Shown piece by piece: positions 35,601-45,003 of a stretch of 64,000 bases of DNA; positions within the stretch are counted from its first letter, which is position 1, and each line of letters begins with the position of its first letter. The position numbers and the translations under genes were made by a program. The stretch comes from Chelonoidis abingdonii. Lineage: Eukaryota; Chordata; Testudines; Testudinidae. Under the pieces are notes generated by a model, which saw only the letters and a list, made by a program, of their open reading frames with translations, was not told where the DNA came from and searched no databases. Where the stretch lies: the NCBI RefSeq assembly GCF_003597395.2, contig NC_133778.1:14532795-14596794 (forward strand), given 5' to 3'.

Positions 35601-37516
35601 CCCCGTCTTGGGCTGATCTGGGGATGGAGAGGCCTCTGGCATAATTTAGGCAACTCTGGGGGCCTGTATAAGTTACAACTGCCCTATCAATTGCAGCACT
35701 GCCCTGAATCTTCATAGTACTGTGTCCTGCAGCCCTGCTCCCAGAACACTCTTCCTGCCCACGCCAAAACCCACCCCTGGCTGGAAACCTTCCATTCCAA
35801 AAGAATATCACCTTTAAAAAAGTGAAAAGAAGGGTGGAACAGTGGTCTTAACAAACACCAGACTGTAACCTTAACTGGAACTTCCATGATAGTGACAAGT
35901 GAATCCATATGGCAGCGGGATTGTTAAAGGTATGGGGAAAGAAACAGGATTAAAGCCGACAGAGGGAATGCAGAAAGAAAGGATACTTGAGATGGGATGG
36001 CCTCTCTTATTCCAGCATGGGTATTCAGGAGAATTCTATAGACCGGCTCTGTCTCCAGTGGTGTTATAACTAACACTTTCTTTCCAGAGATGAATGCCAA
36101 AAAAATTACATTTGAAGAATTCCTGCCCATGATGCAGGCAGCTGCCAACAACAAGGAACAGGGTACCTTTGAAGACTTTGTTGAAGGTCTGCGTGTCTTT
36201 GACAAGGAGGGCAATGGCACAGTCATGGGTGCTGAACTCCGTCATGTACTGGCTACTCTGGGTAAGAGATTTTCATTTCTGCAAGGGACGCAGAAAAGCT
36301 AGCGTTGTTTGCAGGGCACAAGACAGAGAGGGAAGGGGTGTTACAATCAGTGCTGAGACCGGTATAGGACTACAAAGTTAGACTAGCGAGTATTCTACAG
36401 TAAATGGACTAAAAACCCAGCCTAGAGTCTAAGGCAAAAATATTTTTACTATTTCTAGGCTCAGTCTAATAGATTAAAAAAGAAAAAAAAAGACATGAGA
36501 CAATGCTGTAGATTTCAGGGACAAAGCTATTTGACCAATGGCAGAGGCTTCCACGTCTTATTGAATAGTGCATACAATCTTTTTGAGCGTGTAGATGGAG
36601 CCCTTACAAGGAAAGGTGACCCACAATTGAAAAACAAAGATTTTTGAGGCTAGAAGGAACTCATGATAACTGAGCAAGAGAGCAAAGAGGATGCATGGAG
36701 GCAAGTTTAACATGATTTCTGAGAGTCTATGGAATCTGGAAACAAACCCAATTCTGTCTGTGCTTCAGGGGAGAAGATGACGGAGGAAGAAGTAGAAGAA
36801 CTGCTAAAAGGACAGGAAGACTCTAATGGCTGCATCAACTATGAGGGTAGGTGTTAATAGTCAATAACCTCAGCACTCTCTTCTGCTATACATTTGGTAC
36901 TTCTTTCAGAAAGTTTCATAACAGATTGTTTTTAATGGTGAAGTCCTTTATGCCAATAATCAGTGAATGAGTCAATGAGCCTTCTAGATACGTCAGTTAG
37001 ACAAGGTACAATGAAAAAGGTTATTCCAAAAGGCAGCTTGTTAGCAGTGATTGCTAAGCGGTTGCACTCAACATGCTCAGCCAGAAATCAGGATATGAAA
37101 ATAAAGGGTTAAAATTCAACAACGACATAAATTGCTTCTGTTTTGGCCAAGACTAAACTTGGCCCAGAGTCTCTTACTTACGTTGGAGGAGTTCTGACTG
37201 CAAGTACAGTTAACCAAAGTCAAGGCTTTGAGGCAACTCTTGATTTGGCACTTATTCAGCTGTGTCACAGTGTAGCGGGAGGAGAGTTTGACTTGCACAG
37301 CATTGAAGACTAATATAATTTTATTACAATCTATCAGCAGCTCAATCTGATTAGTACTACATTTTATTTTAAAAGAAGGAGAGCATTAGTGCCTTGCGCT
37401 CCTCAAAACTGTTTAATCTGTGAAATACCTTTAAAATAACACTATCTCACCCCACTGACTCTCTATCGAATCTGCATTATTCCGCAGCATTTGTAAAACA
37501 CATCATGTCTCTTTAA
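17549..37516 (+). CDS. MYL1: MYL1 gene, coding span of MLC1f (and MLC3f): fast skeletal muscle myosin essential light chain
   Basis: Essential (alkali) light chain of fast skeletal myosin; it wraps the lever-arm IQ motif of the heavy chain in the sarcomere. Seen: coding blocks 17549-17662, 29419-29446, 32583-32726, 36088-36261, 36769-36846 and 37488-37516 join in phase with GT/AG borders into a 188-residue MLC1f. Replacing the first two by the ATG at 28299-28301 and 29136-29160 gives a 150-residue MLC3f, which is the usual length for that isoform. Diagnostic peptides include [54 protein letters not shown] and FVKHIMSL. The EF-hand fold is clear, but the loops lack a full set of calcium ligands, as is normal for this family. 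The start is fixed by the MAPKKDVKK terminus and the Ala-Pro arm. No frameshift or internal stop was seen. Identification is very secure; exact transcript ends are inferred. Confidence 0.97.
19590..19720 (-). repeat. MIR fragment
   Basis: CCCATTTTAGAAATGTGAAAAC followed by a degraded AGGTGACTT...CACAGAATG core, minus orientation. Confidence 0.55.
19800..20300 (-). repeat. MIR fragment split by the hAT insertion at 19948-20257
   Basis: GAGAGCTTGACTTGCCCAGG and the accessory region lie left of the hAT element. After the target duplication the MIR end (TCTAGTGCCTTAATCAC) resumes, so the hAT landed inside the MIR. Confidence 0.6.
19948..20257. mobile_element. hAT non-autonomous element with 8-bp target duplication
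   Basis: Flanked by identical GTCTAGTG octamers (19940-19947 and 20258-20265). The termini TGGGGGTAGGCAGCC and (reverse complement) CAGAGGTCGGCAACC are diverged inverted repeats. It is 310 bases without coding capacity. Confidence 0.9.
20393..20659. mobile_element. hAT MITE, GC-rich, with perfect 8-bp target duplication
   Basis: Begins CAGGGGCGGCTCTAG and ends CTGGAGCCGCCCCTG, flanked by CCACCTAG on both sides (20385-20392 and 20660-20667). It is 267 bases. Overlapping open frames on both strands are artefacts of its GC content. Confidence 0.93.
24100..24440. repeat. AT-rich dispersed repeat
   Basis: TTTTCAC, AAATTT and GTTTC runs ending ...CCCGACCAGCTCTATT. Similar stretches occur at about 40535-40880 and 55440-55600, ending CCAACCAGCCC and CAACCAGCTTTG. 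The family is unidentified, and low complexity makes boundaries uncertain. Confidence 0.45.
25657..25897. mobile_element. PIF/Harbinger-type MITE with TTA target duplication
   Basis: The left end GGCCTGGTCTA and right end TAGACCAGCCC are inverted repeats, each flanked by TTA (25654-25656, 25898-25900). It is 241 bases and shares its termini with the 1.8-kb element at 43205-45000. Confidence 0.85.
26310..26520 (-). mobile_element. CR1/L3 LINE 3' fragment
   Basis: The plus strand shows the GGGAGAGAATTTCCCAATCTAAC and GTTAGGACTTTCC pattern of the L3/CR1 C-terminal region in reverse complement. Diverged. Confidence 0.6.
26522..26640. mobile_element. Short hAT MITE remnant
   Basis: The left CAGTAGTTCTTGACC and right GGTTGAGAACCCCTG (reverse complement CAGGGGTTCTCAACC) termini are inverted. 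The interior is about 90 bases. Target duplication is not clear. Confidence 0.55.
28051..28193 (+). promoter_or_regulatory. MYL1: MLC3f internal promoter: MEF2 site and TATA box
   Basis: CTAAAAATAA at 28051-28060 fits the MEF2 consensus exactly, and TATATAAG is at 28186-28193, about 105 bases before the MLC3 ATG. This is the second, intron-located promoter of MYL1, 10.7 kb downstream of exon 1. I did not see a clear CANNTG box between the two motifs. Confidence 0.72.
28217..28301 (+). CDS. MYL1: MYL1 MLC3f first exon: 5' UTR plus initiator ATG (28299-28301)
   Basis: A TATATAAG box at 28186-28193 is followed by about 80 bases of leader and then ATG directly abutting a GTGGGT donor, so this exon contributes only the Met codon. 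This matches the known vertebrate MYL1 organisation, in which the MLC3 leader exon carries just the first codon. The 5' end is estimated from TATA spacing. Confidence 0.85.
29136..29160 (+). CDS. MYL1: MYL1 MLC3f-specific mini-exon (SFSADQVA)
   Basis: A 25-base exon between a long pyrimidine tract ending TGCAG and a GTAAGT donor encodes SFSADQVA plus one base. That base completes the Asp codon at 32583. It is mutually exclusive with the exon at 29419: both end in phase 1, so either joins the shared exon in frame, but exon 1 (phase 0) joined to both in series would not restore the frame. Confidence 0.93.
29419..29446 (+). CDS. MYL1: MYL1 MLC1f-specific mini-exon (IEFSKEQQD)
   Basis: A 28-base exon (acceptor TTTCCAACAG, donor GTAAGT) encodes IEFSKEQQD plus one base of the next codon. 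It begins in phase 0, so it joins directly to exon 1, and it ends in phase 1 like the MLC3 mini-exon only 258 bases upstream. Confidence 0.95.
29447..32582 (+). other. MYL1: MYL1 intron between mini-exon 4 and the EF-hand exon
   Basis: No coding sequence recognised. It contains at least five short members of the palindromic GGGCCAGAT-type family, near 29519, 30409, 30830, 31101 and 32443. The rest shows nothing I can name. Confidence 0.6.
32583..32726 (+). CDS. MYL1: MYL1 shared exon encoding EF-hand lobe 1
   Basis: A 144-base exon (acceptor CTCCTTTCAG, donor GTAACT) encodes the run from [16 protein letters not shown] to [10 protein letters not shown]. It contains the first degenerate EF-hand and the following helix, common to both isoforms. 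The frame is open and phases on both sides match the neighbouring exons. Confidence 0.97.
33000..33720. repeat. GC-rich then C-rich repetitive block in a MYL1 intron
   Basis: From about 33330 to 33690 the plus strand is a run of CCCC(C)TGCACCCC and CCAGCCCC units, like the interiors of the elements at 41.8-42.3 kb and 50.8-51.1 kb. Termini were not found, so it is probably part of a degraded transposon. Confidence 0.5.
33841..34306. mobile_element. hAT MITE
   Basis: Begins CAGGGATCCTCAACCTATG and ends CGTAGGTTGAGGACCCCTG, a matching inverted pair. The flanking octamers CACTAGAA and CTCTAGTG share CTAG but are diverged. It is 466 bases, GC-rich inside, non-coding. Confidence 0.85.
34440..34916. 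mobile_element. GC-rich MITE, right end clear
   Basis: The right part (CACAAACATGTTTGGTGCC ... AAGTTAAGCCAGCCCTG) is a terminus of the family also seen at 14.65 kb. The left boundary is uncertain. The 155-codon open frame across it is not protein-like. Confidence 0.55.
36088..36261 (+). CDS. MYL1: MYL1 shared exon (linker and third EF-hand)
   Basis: A 174-base exon (acceptor CTTTCCAG, donor GTAAGA) encodes from [16 protein letters not shown] through [18 protein letters not shown] to [20 protein letters not shown] is the most canonical EF-loop in the protein. This exon is the easiest piece to recognise in the window. Confidence 0.98.
36769..36846 (+). CDS. MYL1: MYL1 shared exon ([20 protein letters not shown]...)
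   Basis: A 78-base exon (acceptor GTGCTTCAG, donor GTAGGT) encodes the helix and last EF-hand region, ending DSNGCINYE plus one base. Phase is 1 on both sides. It is followed by the terminal coding exon at 37488. Confidence 0.97.
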
Positions 37517-37541
37517 ATTGGATTTCACAAAATATAATACG
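37488..37541 (+). CDS. MYL1: MYL1 terminal coding exon (AFVKHIMSL, stop 37514-37516)
   Basis: After an ATTCCGCAG acceptor, the frame reads A-FVKHIMSL and TAA at 37514-37516, the expected C-terminus. A GTATGT donor at 37542 lies 25 bases after the stop. The rest of the 3' UTR is therefore probably on the exon starting at 38254, as in other vertebrate MYL1 genes with a 3' UTR intron. Nothing in the tail looks abnormal. Confidence 0.93.
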
Positions 37542-37689
37542 GTATGTCCCTCTGATTTGCATGTTTTACCTTCTTTCCCTTAGGCGCTTTGTTTAGTGGC
37601 TTTCCATCTGCATGCAGCCAGCAGTAATGGGTAGTGGTTCCCAAGTGATGATAACTACCAGTCTCCTGCTATACAAATAAGGGGAGGGA

Positions 37690-37850
37690 GTGTTGTCCAG
37701 TGGCAGGAGAAAGGGATTGGGAGTGAGAATTGTCTCGTTCCAGTCTCAGCTCTACAACTGACTTGTGGTATGACCATGGGCAAGTCCCCTAACCTCAGTC
37801 TCAGTTTCCCAATCTGTGAAATGATTAAATATCATCACTTAACATGAAAC
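37690..37850 (+). repeat. MIR SINE
   Basis: ACTTGTGGTATGACCATGGG, CAAGTCCCCTAACCTCAG and TTTCCCAATCTGTGAAATG give the canonical MIR core and tail. It lies in the MYL1 3' UTR intron. Confidence 0.8.
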
Positions 37851-38253
37851 TGCTGAGACTTAAGTAGTGACCTGTATCTTCACTGTGACATACAAGAGCT
37901 TAACATATAAAAACAGCTACTTGCGGCTTACTGTATCCTACCTCTTCTTTCAACCAACTTGTAGATTAACATGGAAGGGAGGGCAGTGAACTTTAAATAC
38001 CCTTATGAATTACAGATAATAGCTCCTGAAACTAAATGAAATGGTTATTATAAAACAACTTTTCCAATGGTTATATCATCATTGGAGAGAAACATTTCCA
38101 GTTAGTACATGATTCTTCAACATTACCACAAATAACAAGACATGCTGAGATCCAAAACTAAGAAATAAAATGCATGGCATGTCAGTTTGTAAGTCTTGCT
38201 TCTAGAAGAGAAGGGATGTCATGGAATCTAACTCTTTCTTCTCTCCCTACCAG

Positions 38254-38685
38254 AAAAAGTCTAGACTCTGAAGACAAGAATGCACTTGAGATTTGGCTCA
38301 GTAAAATTCTTCTTCCATCCAGCATCATTAATATGGAAACCACACAGAACTGTACTATATGCACTCTACCACACCAATTCTTTTTTTAATCAGTAGGTGT
38401 CTCCCTCTCAATCATACTCATGCTTCACAAATTGAACATTTGAGGCAAGCTGGATGGAATAAATTGTGCAGGTTATCAAGCCCGATTATTTCTCTTTCCT
38501 TGTTTGCCATGAAGTAATGTATCCCCTTGAAAAATGTGACAATAAATCCCTCTGGTCAGTCTGTGGCTATAAAGTCTTTCCTTTCTACCAAGCTGTTCAA
38601 ATCCCATTCACAACACTACTCAAGTCTTAATTTATTTACTCTGTATATTGTATTTCATAAAATAAAGTGTTATGAAAAAATAGTT
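38254..38685 (+). other. MYL1: MYL1 3' UTR exon
   Basis: A strong pyrimidine tract and CTACCAG precede 38254. The segment has three AATAAA signals (38458, 38541, 38661), the last followed by a GT-rich stretch around 38690-38710. Assigning it as the last, non-coding exon is inference from splice signals and family structure. The choice among the poly(A) sites is not decided by sequence. Confidence 0.75.
38661..38666 (+). terminator. MYL1: Distal poly(A) signal of MYL1
   Basis: AATAAA in an AT-rich stretch, with a GGGGTTGGTTTG-type downstream element about 30 bases later. Alternative AATAAA hexamers at 38458-38463 and 38541-38546 could give shorter transcripts. Confidence 0.65.
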
Positions 38686-39149
38686 CTCTTTGGGGGTTGG
38701 TTTGCTTCATCTGGATCAAAGTGATTTTCTCTTGGGGTTGGAAGACGGAGCAATTGGAGAGACGCTCCCCTGTATTAGCACCAAGTCACTCTCTGGAGAA
38801 GAGGAGTCATGGTTATTGTCAGAATGCCTTGAGTGGTGAATCTTTGAGCAGTTCACCAGTCTACAATAGACAGGTGCTGGCTATTGTTCCAGCCTTTCCA
38901 TCCTCCCTCTCTGCCCATACACCCAAGTCTCACTCCTAGGCATGTCCAACAAGACCCAAGAAGAGACAGGAGGATAATGGAACAGTCATTTCACAAACAG
39001 AGGAGAGGTCAACAAGCAGGCCCAGAAATATCATTTAGAGAGGAAGGGAAGTGGTCCTCCGACCAGAGATCAGTAAGTGAACAGAACAAGCAATCAAAAA
39101 CATATCAAGGATTGTTAATGGCCATGTATCAGTCAGATTAACTTCATAT

Positions 39150-39620
39150 CATTTATAGTATATGGCTACATGCTCTGCACTGACAATTAGAGTAATTCAA
39201 TCCGAAAGCTGCATCGCTATTGGCATGCCTCTCCCTTAAATGTAGCTCCTTTTCCTTGAGCACTCATAAAGCTCCTTTAATCCCCGACCGGAGTGTCAGC
39301 TTGTTCTATTACCGTCTGACTTAACCTTATTAAGTTACTATGTATGAAATGCCCATAATTCAAGTAATAGCAGGTGCAACAGGGAGGAGGGGGGAGTGGG
39401 AGTGACAATAATCTTTAACACACCAACCAGCTGGAGAAATGACAGGTGCCTGGTTGCTAAGTCTTCAGAAAGAACTTCTATTTAAACCCTTAACATGCAG
39501 ACCAACATGAACAAATTCATCCCTGAATTATTTTTGCATGGAGACTTCAGTCAGCAGGTAATTTACTGGGCTTCCTGCATGCACCAGAGAAGAAGGACCC
39601 AGCTCACTTGTGCACATCTG
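39150..39620 (+). promoter_or_regulatory. Candidate 3' MLC1/3 muscle enhancer
   Basis: A non-repetitive stretch 0.5-0.9 kb past the MYL1 poly(A) region has three E-boxes in 78 bases: CAGGTG 39371-39376, CAGCTG 39428-39433, CAGGTG 39443-39448. Near-MEF2 A/T motifs follow at about 39478-39488 and 39528-39536. A muscle enhancer just 3' of the MLC1/3 gene, more than 20 kb from the MLC1 promoter, is established in rat; here the distance is about 22 kb. Equivalence is inference. Confidence 0.6.
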
Positions 39621-40132
39621 ATGAGTGAAAAGACCAAGTTTCTTTATTTAACTTTGCCCTAAAAAAGGCAAGGGCGGGGGCAAGAATTAGATAAATTCTG
39701 GCAAGTTATTTATAACTACAGGGTTGGGGGCCTGTCATTCCAGAGAACTGCTAGCACTAAGGGCTTCAAAAAAAAAAAATTAAAGCCCAGACATTTACAC
39801 ACAATTCCTTTCCTAAAAGGCCCCCTAAACTTAATTAAACCCAAAGAAATCTTAAAATCTAACTAATTTTCACCACGTATGCTGTTGGCTTAAAATAACA
39901 TGAAAGAGAAGTGAAAGAAGTATTTCACTGTCTTTTTTTCCACATAGTAGCTAAATGCTTGTATGTTTGGGTTTCTAACTCCAGGGAAATATCTAATTTT
40001 TTCTTCTCTTTTTTTGAGAATTATCATCATGATTTTATTTTTTGAATTACTTTGGGCCTTATCCTGTAAATAGAAACACATGCGAGTAGTGTTACTAAGG
40101 AGCATATAAAGTTAAGCACATCCAGGGGTGCT

Positions 40133-40250
40133 TGAACAATTTTTACTGTGGGGGTGCTGAAAATTCTTGAACTTAACCGTAAACCCTGTATATAATGAAA
40201 ACTACTTCGAGCCACGGGGTGCAGCAGAACCCCCAGTTGCAGCACCTATG
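40133..40250. mobile_element. Short hAT-type MITE
   Basis: Left CAGGGGTGCTTGAACAA; right end reads, in reverse complement, CATAGGTGCTGCAACTGGGG. It is a compact family member of about 118 bases. No clear target duplication. Confidence 0.6.
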
Positions 40251-40534
40251 AGCAAGGGTGTATGGGTTTTACCCATACTTTGATTTTGTGCATTAAAAAA
40301 AATGTCTGTTTAAAACAAAAACCTAGATTTTGAGGTCTAATCAACTTGGCAATATCTCTCTAAACATGAGTTGTAGGCAAGAAAGCAATGCCATTACTGC
40401 TCCTGTTCCACATGGAGATGGGCAGAAAGAATTTTACCAAACAGAACAAAGATTGACATAGATAACATTCAATTCGTGTAAATCAGATCAAGTCTTGAGG
40501 TTTTTTATAGAGTTGGGTTGGAAAACATTTTGGA

Positions 40535-40880
40535 GTCTGGATTTAGAAAATGTGTTAGACTTTTGGAGTTCGGGAAAGTCAAAATTTTGAAAATTTTCAC
40601 AAACCGACAAGGCAAACAAAAAAAGTTTTTTGATTGAGTCAATCAAAATGCTTTGTTTAGACTGACCTTTTAAAAACCTCTTTTAGCAAAAGTTAACTAA
40701 ATTGTAAAAACAAAAAATTTCAAATTTTAAATGAAACAATTGCATTATTAAAACTTCATGTTTTGATGAATCTCTCAATTTGAAAACATGTAAAAACGGA
40801 CCAAAAACAGTTTAAGTTTTTACTGATTAACACTTTTCAGTGAAAATCGTGTTGTCAAAATATCACCAACCAGCCCTTTT
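40535..40880. repeat. AT-rich dispersed repeat (second copy)
   Basis: Same style as 24100-24440, with AAAATTTTGAAAATTTTCAC and an ending ATCACCAACCAGCCC. No coding potential. The flanks 38710-39150, 39625-40130 and 40885-41775 show nothing I recognise. Confidence 0.4.
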
Positions 40881-41789
40881 ACTTTATACGTTGGAAAAGG
40901 GGAAAAAATTTTGCTTGCCATTGAAATGATTTAAAGCTTGGACTGCTTATTTAAATACATTTGTAATCCCTCTATGCCAGCCCTCGCCCACCACCAAGGA
41001 CTCTGAATTCTTGGGGACACGGATTATCCAATTCAAGCCTCTCACTCTTATTCCTGCACCCTGTGGACAACATAAAAACCACCACTTGCAATCGGCATTG
41101 TCAGGAGAGAGGCCAATGACTGAACAGCCACAGAGACTGAATTACCTTCTCACCCCCACCACGGTCTCTGCAGATCAAGATAAAGGCTCGTGGCTGGAAC
41201 ACAGGATGGAAAAGTTTGTCCTGGGTTTGCTCGTGTTGTGAGCAGAACAAGAAGCTACTTATCCTGGTAGTCTGACACCTCTCGCAACCATTAAATTCAC
41301 TGTATGTTTTAAACATAATGTTGTTAATGAAATTGTTTTCCATTATTCAACATCATTGACCATTTAACTTCTGAGTACCAGAAACAAATGTCCTGTAATA
41401 GTTCAGCTGCAAAATGATGATTGCTGGTGTGCAGAGCTAAATGTAATCAGGCATTCAGACACCACAGCAATGGGTACAGTATGAAAACCTAGACAGATAG
41501 TGAGGGCTATAAAAGACTTCTAGAGAGTAGATGAAATTAGTATCACTTGACACAGGATGTACAGATCCCATTGTGACAGTTTATACCATTATGGTCACCA
41601 CTTTTACAAGACTAGAATAAATTTTGTACAAAGTATGCCTCGTGACGTATCACTTGAAAATGCGTAGTCTGCTGAACATTATTGTCCTGCTAACTATGTG
41701 TATCATCATTCTATGTAAAGGTATAGGATTCTAGTGTATCACACTGCTGTAACATGCTCCAAGTTTAAGAGAAGCAGGCGCAAACCAGT

Positions 41790-42404
41790 TCCTTGGGAAC
41801 AAAGAACAGACCAACTCCCAGCCAGGTGTTAAAGGGCCATCAGCCCACACCCCCTTCCACACTCCAACCCTCAGCCTGGAACCCTCTCCCATACCCTGAA
41901 TGCCTCATTTCTGGCCGTACCCCAGAATCCGCATTCCCAGCCCAGAGCCCGTACCCCATTCTGCATCCCAACCCCCTGCCCAGCCCGCAGCCCCCTCTGA
42001 CACTTCGAACCCCTTGGCCACAGCCTAGATCCTTCTCCCACACCCTGAACCCCTCATTTCTGGCCCCACCCCAGAACACACACCCCCAGCCCAGAGTCTG
42101 TACCACCACCCACACTCCTACCCCCTCAGCGCCACCCCCTAGCCCGGAGCTCACTCCTGCACCCCAAACCCCTCATCTCTGGCCCCACCCCAGAGCCCAC
42201 CCCTCCCATCTGGTGCCCTCACCCCCTTCCTGCACCCCAACCTCCTGCCCCAGCCAGATGAAAATGAGCAAGTGAGGGAGGGTGGGGGAAGAGCGAGTGA
42301 TGGTGGGAAGGGTGGATGGAGTGAGCAGGGCCTAAGACAAGTTGGAGGTGGGACCTCGGGGCAGGGACATTCCGTTTTGTGTGATTAGAAAGTTGGCAAC
42401 CCTA
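41790..42404. mobile_element. C-rich hAT-type element, right end present
   Basis: The plus strand is CCCCA/CCCAGCCC-rich to about 42260, then purine-rich, ending GAAAGTTGGCAACCCTA, a transposon terminus I recognise from turtle MITEs. The left end is missing. The 160-codon proline-rich frame is an artefact. 42405-43200 contains nothing recognised. Confidence 0.55.
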
Positions 42405-43204
42405 TGTTGCTTATATTGGCATTACAAGAACAACTTTACCAGTTTAGCTTCTCTTGCAACAGACCTACATTTTAAAATGACCAGTTCAAAACTACCCTCC
42501 TCCAGGCAGCTGATTTTAAGTGCATTCTGCTCTAGCTTTAAATCTGCATCCTTCTCCCGTCATGAAAACTGACATACAGAAATATAAGAAAGTCTTTAAA
42601 TGTATAAAGAAGAAAAGATATTGCCACTATTTCGAATTTACTTACATTGTAAAATACAATTTTTCTCCTTTCTCCATGAAGTTATACTTCAGAATGAAGT
42701 CTGAAATGTTGCTGAAAATATAAGATCCTACTCCCACATTAACCTTATAAATTAATTAGCACAGTGTATATCAGATTGTACTTTATTAGAGCATTAAACT
42801 GAACTTTCTATTACCAAAAATCTATGGTTCAGGAGGACAGTATAGATTAGTTAATAAACATTTCATTGCTCTACCTAATGTAGCAATGATAGGCAACTGT
42901 AGTCCTAAATCAGACTGTTTGTTGTAAGGATATGCTCTTGCTGATCCTGTGGAAGGAATATGCACTAAGCAATGAATGAAAGATTGATAAAAGCCATAAA
43001 AATGCACTATGATATTGCCTTAGTAGCAATGTGGAGTACTACAAAGGTTGTTCACTTTGGTTAAAAAAAAAGCATAATAATTAATCATTCTAATTATTTT
43101 TAAAACAGAGGAATACATTTTTATTGGGTCTTTGAAGCTGATATATATTATTTGCAAGCAGTTTGTTTTAAGGGGTATATTCCTCCCTAGAGGAGGAACA
43201 TTTA

Positions 43205-45000
43205 GGCCTGGTCTACACTACGTGTTTAAACCAAATTTAGCAGTGTTAAACTGATTTAACCCTGCACCCATCCAAACAATGAGGCCCTTTATATTGATAT
43301 AAAGGGTTCTTTAAACCGATTTCTGTACTCCTCCCCGATGAGAGGAGTAGCGCTGAAATCGGTATTATCATGTAGGATTAGGGTTAGTGTGGCTACAAAT
43401 CAACGGTATTGGCCTCCGGGCGGTATCCCACAGTGCACCACTGTGACTGCTCTGGAAAGCAATCTGAACTTGATGCACTGCAGTTAGACAGAAAGCCCCG
43501 TAAGACTTTTGAATTTCATTCCTGTTTGCCAGCGTGGAGCTGCTGATAGCACGGGTGCTGATGAGTCCCAGATCCAAAAAGACTCCAGGATTGGACCGTA
43601 CAGGAGATATGCGTCTGATCTCTGTATGGGAGACAAAATCTGTTCTATCAAGGCTCCGTTTACAGGAAATGAGAAACTGCCAAAAACATTTGAAAAAATC
43701 TCCAGGGCATATAGACAGACGGCCACAGCCACAGGCTGTTGACAAAGTAACGAGTAAACCAAAAATCAAATGGACATCATGAGGAGGAGGGTACCCAGCC
43801 CACTATACCAGGTCCCCGCAGTCTCTGAAAAAGCATTTGCATTTGGCTGAGCTCCCAATCCTGAAGGTCAAAAACATATTTCCCAGATGTTTCAGGGATA
43901 TGTTGTCAATTTACACCGCTTCCCACTCCCCCAAAAAAGAAAAGGAAAAAAAAACGTCTCTCACCTCTTTTCATTTCACCCTATATCTACTGCATGCTGC
44001 TGGGTAGACGGGGTGCCTGCAGCGCTGAACACCAGCATCGCCTTCCCGGTGGCAGATGATAAATATGACTGCTATCCATCGTCATCATCAGCCGTGAGTG
44101 CTCCTGTTATTCTTATTCCTGCATTCTTTATTACTTCATCACACAAATGCGGGGACACTGCCACCGGTAGCCAGGAGGGTTGTGGAGGGGTAAGCAACGG
44201 GTGGGTTGTTGCAGGAGCACCCCCTAGAATGGCATCAGCTCATCATTTCTGTGGGTCCTGGTGGCTCTGACACGGAGCGGCCTGTGCTTTTTCTCTAGTA
44301 CACTTGCCCCATATTTTAGGCAGGACTGACTCTATTTTTAGACAAAACATAAAGAGAGCAATGACCCGGGAGTCATTCCATTTTTGTCCATGCACCCCCG
44401 GCCGACCTCAGCGCAGACCAACAAGGAAACCCAACAGCAGCAATGGTGTACAGAATGACTGATAACCATCATCTCATCGCCAATTTACAATGGCATGGCA
44501 GATGATGCCAATAGGATGGTAACCATCCTGCTACCTTGCAAGGCATATGAATGTTGCTGTGTAGCACTGCAGTACCCCTCCGTCAGCAGCATCCAGTACC
44601 ACCATACGGTGACAGTGACAAAAGGTAAAACGGCTCAATGGTTGCCATGCTGTGGCATCTGCCAGGGCAATCAGGAAAAAAGCTCAGAAATATTTTCTGC
44701 ATGTTGCTTTCACGAGAAGATGAAGTTACACATTTACCCAGAATCACCCGCACACTGTCTTTGGCTATTGGATCTCAACCCAGAATTCCAATGGGTGGGG
44801 GAGACTGCAGGAACTATGGGATAGCTACGGAATAGCTACCCACAGTGCAACACTCCGGAAATCGATGCTAGCCTCGGTACATGGACACGCACCGCTGAAT
44901 TAATGTGCTTAGTGTGGCTGCATGCACTCGACTTTATACAATCTGTTTTACAAAACCGGTTTACGTAAAATCAGAATAATCCCGTAGTGCAGACATGCCC
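43205..45000 (+). mobile_element. PIF/Harbinger element, 1.8 kb, with decayed Myb/SANT-like coding remnant
   Basis: Begins GGCCTGGTCTACACTACG and ends CGTAGTGCAGACATGCCC. It is bounded by TTA target copies (43202-43204, 45001-45003), typical for this superfamily. On the plus strand, 43600-43725 reads GDMRLISVWETKSVLSRLR, then a frame-shifted NAK..KHLKKSPGHIDR-like stretch. This resembles the Myb/SANT-like DNA-binding accessory protein of Harbinger elements. No DDE transposase was found. It is non-autonomous now. Confidence 0.85.
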
Positions 45001-45003
45001 TTA

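Larger units (their letters stand above)
32727..36087 (+). other. MYL1: MYL1 intron rich in GC/C-rich transposon material
   Basis: Holds a GC-rich then C-rich block at 33000-33720, a hAT element at 33841-34306 and another MITE ending at 34916. The stretch 34917-36087 has nothing I recognise. Long open frames at 33000-33800 are compositional artefacts. Confidence 0.65.

Noticed and set aside
41793..42275. 160-codon proline/threonine/serine-rich frame
   Set aside because: It reads through a C-rich array repeated in other transposons of the window; there are no splice signals or recognisable domain.
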